64,000 bases of DNA from Owenia fusiformis (Eukaryota; Annelida; Polychaeta; Sabellida; Oweniidae). The notes beneath the pieces are model-generated. The model was not told the DNA's origin. It did not search any database and saw nothing but the letters and a program-made list of their open reading frames with translations. The stretch lies in the NCBI GenBank assembly GCA_903813345.2, contig CAIIXF020000005.1, positions 38,257,375 to 38,321,374 of the forward strand, in the 5' to 3' direction. A program made the position numbers and the translations under genes. Positions 61,270 through 64,000 of the stretch are shown in pieces. The stretch's first letter is position 1, and each line of letters begins with the position of its first letter.

Positions 61270-61460
61270 CACCATATTATGTATACACAAATCGCCGGAG
61301 GGCATCTTGATAAAACATTCTCGAGCCTATACAATTTGAACCAAATCCATCAATTTATATTCCAGTTATCAAAACTTACATTTTTCATGAAATATTGTAG
61401 CCATTTTGATTTGAGTGGACATATTGAAAATTTCTTCCCAAACAGGAGGAGGGAAAACCC
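61270..61460. repeat. Further copy of the dispersed repeat family
   Basis: Contains TTTGAACCAAATCCATCAAT, CAGTTATCAAAACTTACATT, TGTAGCCATTTTGATTTGAG and TTGAAAATTTCTTCC in the family order. A short piece recurs at 61925-61990 (AATTTGAACCAAATCTATCA). Confidence 0.6.
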
Positions 61461-61990
61461 CAGAGGTCAGAGATGACCTCGTAATTACCTCTCTTGCCTC
61501 CCACATTGCCTCCAAATTTCAATTACCTAGTTTCTGAATACCACTAATGTCGATGTAATGTTTTAATCGTAAATATAATCCTTATTCCTTTCTTCATCTT
61601 GACGTGAAATCAAATAACAAAATATACATGTAATATCAATTAAAACACCATGTACATTTATCTAATACTTTTTGAAATACATGTATTACTATAAAAGGAG
61701 AGCATGGTATTGCCATTTTGAAGGTCTCATGTTATTTCACAGAGTTGCATACCCTTCTAATTGAGCCCTAATTGAGTTTTTAGAAAATTTAGTTAGCGTC
61801 TATGACATATGACCAATCAGCGATGATGATCATTTCATTGAAGTTATGATCATCTTTGAAATCTGTACTTTCCCTCCTCTTAACTCAAGCAGATATCCTA
61901 CTGTTAATACCCCTTAAGACATCAGTCAATAAAATTTGAACCAAATCTATCAACCAGTATGACAGTCAAATGGACAGAAAAACGAGCAGA

Positions 61991-62867
61991 TTATCTCTTT
62001 TAATAACCCATCAAACTTACATCACCACGTTTCATATATCTCTAGTAATTAGGATGTGGTAGAAATTGGTCTACGGACGTCGGACGGAGGTAAACTTGTA
62101 TTATCAAATGGTTTCAAAGATGGCTGGATATCTGCAATGATGCAGTAATACCGTTATACTATGTACCCTGACACTCTTAGATTTTCATGTAATATTTCCA
62201 CCAAATGTTAATAGAAAAGTGATATCATGGATACAAGTTTGCGAGGTCATTAACAAAACCATTTGTTGTAACCATGGATATAATGACATCACAGTTAGAG
62301 AACAATAGATTTGACGAATTCTTAACTTTACGAAGTTTCTGTTAATGGCCCCCAGTTTAAAAAGGTAATAAAGGTAATAGCCTGTATGGCTGTTTAACAT
62401 CATTGATGCCTGTCAATGCAAAATTATATGCTATTCTTGCCTCAATATAAAATCTTCCAGTCACGCTAAATGTAGCTAATGGAGCTAATGTCAAAAATGT
62501 ACATGACTAATATAATATAGAATCTTCAAAATATAACACAAACTGCCCAAAAACCAGTCATATTGTGCCTATTCATAAATATTGCAAGTTGCCATTTATT
62601 CATTGGGTAATAAATATTATTCATGTGTAGAACTATTTCAGAGCTCATACGAGTTCATATTTCAACAATAATTTCCTCCATTCGTGCTGTGCCTTAAGCT
62701 ACAAATCATTTCCAGATATCTTAGCTCTTGGAAGATAATTTGATATGTTTTCTCGACAGGATCTCCTGATGAGATAATTAAAAGATGCATTTTCAAAAAA
62801 ACAGTCCACTGCTTAAAGCTAGCATGGTTTGTGATATTACAAAACAGTTTCCAGTGTTCATTTGATT
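61991..62867. other. Probable RNGTT 3' untranslated region and downstream flank
   Basis: On the minus strand, AATAAATG and AATATTTATT near 62590-62615 lie about 260 bp after the RNGTT stop and may hold its poly(A) signal. Nothing else is recognised. Confidence 0.4.
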
Positions 62868-63735
62868 CTATGGTAGTTTTGGTGGTGGCATTAATTGTTT
62901 GTCAGCTTTCTCAGCAGGTTGCCATCTATGATGATCTATCATATCAAACAGTTTGTCTTTATTTACTGGCTGCTGTATACTTTTTATCACTCCGACAGCT
63001 GTGTTGTAGCCATTAGGGAATGACTTATCAGTCCTCTCTCGCATAAATTTCCATGTGTTCATTTTGGCATCCCATGAGCACTCAATGATCTTGCCATCAT
63101 ATTGTTTTAAAGATTTTGTGATTTTCATCGTTGAGAATGGTTCTTTCATTCCTCCAACGAATAAATATCCTATTGTCTCTGGTAAACAGCCAGGTTTCTT
63201 TTCTTGTGTAACCTGAAGTTTGAAATCTACAGAATTCAAACTTGGTGGTTTCCACTTGAGCACCTCCTTGCAACGACCACATACATAAGGATCTGCAGCT
63301 GGTTGAAAGATGAGGCCATCCACCTCATGACTGACATCCTTACTGAACTGACCATCTAGTAGTTTTCGAACTTGTGTCAGATCCCAGAATGGTTTCATTC
63401 TTATACTGAATGGCTCCCTGGTTTTGTCTAATTGCCCAGCTTGGATCATGGCATGCCGGGGTGTGATGATTTCTTTGTTAATGCATAACATTCTACGATC
63501 AAAATCAGTTTGTCCGACATCAATACCTTCAAACTTTACAATATCGTAAATGAGGAATCTTGGTATTTTCTTGCCTTCCACTTCATCTAAGATCATTTCT
63601 CCATCTACGAGGGTATTACTCAAACACTGTTTGGGATTCTTCCGTTTCGGGAAGATCAGGTGCGGGATGTGGAATACAGCATTGTCTCTGTCGAACATAT
63701 AAACTGCATCCACCCCATCTATCAACATCAGATAT
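62868..63735 (-). CDS. RNGTT: mRNA capping enzyme, C-terminal guanylyltransferase exon (partial)
   Basis: This 868-nt last exon encodes 288 residues after an acceptor (TTTTGTAG) at 63736-63743; the upstream exons lie beyond the right edge. The enzyme caps nascent mRNA: an N-terminal triphosphatase and a C-terminal GTP:RNA guanylyltransferase. The exon starts at the Tyr of the active-site KxDGxRY motif, so the catalytic Lys is off the window. Visible nucleotidyltransferase motifs in order are [15 protein letters not shown] (III), [13 protein letters not shown] (IIIa), [10 protein letters not shown] (IV), [13 protein letters not shown] (V) and [15 protein letters not shown] (VI, OB fold). The C-terminus ends MPPPKLP, like the proline-rich ending of animal homologues. 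No defects were seen. Confidence 0.95.
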
Positions 63736-64000
63736 CTACAAAACATTTTGCAGATATATTTTATTAAGTACTATTATATATATGTACATGTAATTAGTTT
63801 GAATTTACAAAATATCTACATGTAGTTCATTATTAATTTGTCAATTTATCAATGTATTTAATATGTATACATAAAGTAAATCTGTACAATATACATTATG
63901 TAGTTAGTCTGTACAATATTCACATGTACAGCAGTTAGTCTGAACAATAAACATGCTATTTATCTGTCAATACACCTGTAGTAGTCTTAATTTTTCTCAA
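63736..64000. other. RNGTT intron, AT-rich, right edge of window
   Basis: Begins with the intron acceptor of the last RNGTT exon (minus strand). Short ACATGTA and CAATATAC motifs recur, but there is no exon before the end of the window. Confidence 0.5.

Overview
The window is 64 kb of AT-rich animal nuclear DNA. It carries spliced genes with GT-AG introns, a tRNA with an anticodon-loop intron, and a very dense load of small inverted-repeat transposons. The gene content fits a bilaterian marine invertebrate: PYROXD2, RPL26, PUS7, a carbohydrate sulfotransferase, a NIT-domain receptor guanylate cyclase and RNGTT. NIT-type cyclases are absent from vertebrates and insects as far as I know, which favours a lophotrochozoan, ambulacrarian or similar lineage. 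I cannot resolve the species.

Layout. 1-5.8 kb: a 1.9 kb foldback element, one possible small single-pass membrane protein gene, and degenerate repeats. 5.8-15.6 kb: complete PYROXD2 on the minus strand in 15 coding exons (588 aa by my splice model), with a 1.96 kb transposon in one intron. About 350 bp away, head to head, RPL26 runs on the plus strand to 20.2 kb (143 aa). 20.2-23.5 kb is intergenic and rich in inverted repeats. It ends in an intron-containing tRNA-Leu(CAA) on the minus strand. 23.8-42.1 kb: PUS7 on the plus strand, 16 coding exons (633 aa) plus a probable 5' noncoding exon. A complete intronless type II membrane sulfotransferase gene (384 aa) lies antisense inside one of its introns. 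42.1-46.8 kb: a 30-bp tandem repeat that begins inside the PUS7 stop exon, then a foldback element and a decayed mariner. 46.8-55.0 kb: a six-exon NIT-domain receptor guanylate cyclase (629 aa) whose cyclase domain has lost several catalytic residues. Its introns hold a 43-bp minisatellite and a mariner. 55-62.8 kb: only transposons, a 61-bp minisatellite and dispersed repeats. 62.9-63.7 kb: the last coding exon of RNGTT (mRNA capping enzyme) on the minus strand; the rest lies beyond the right edge.

The genes are mostly housekeeping (mRNA capping, tRNA/mRNA pseudouridylation, translation, a mitochondrial oxidoreductase) and do not form one pathway. All splice models were built by hand. Every internal exon keeps phase and the exon lengths sum to whole codons.

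The most unusual points are these. First, the NIT cyclase looks like a pseudo-enzyme kept open over six exons. Second, there is a set of hairpins with a similar GC-rich loop whose arms differ greatly between copies yet still pair within each copy. Third, two roughly 1.8-2.0 kb elements have ends beginning with CAC and perfect 5-bp target duplications. Fourth, the C-terminus of PUS7 is encoded by the first unit of a minisatellite.
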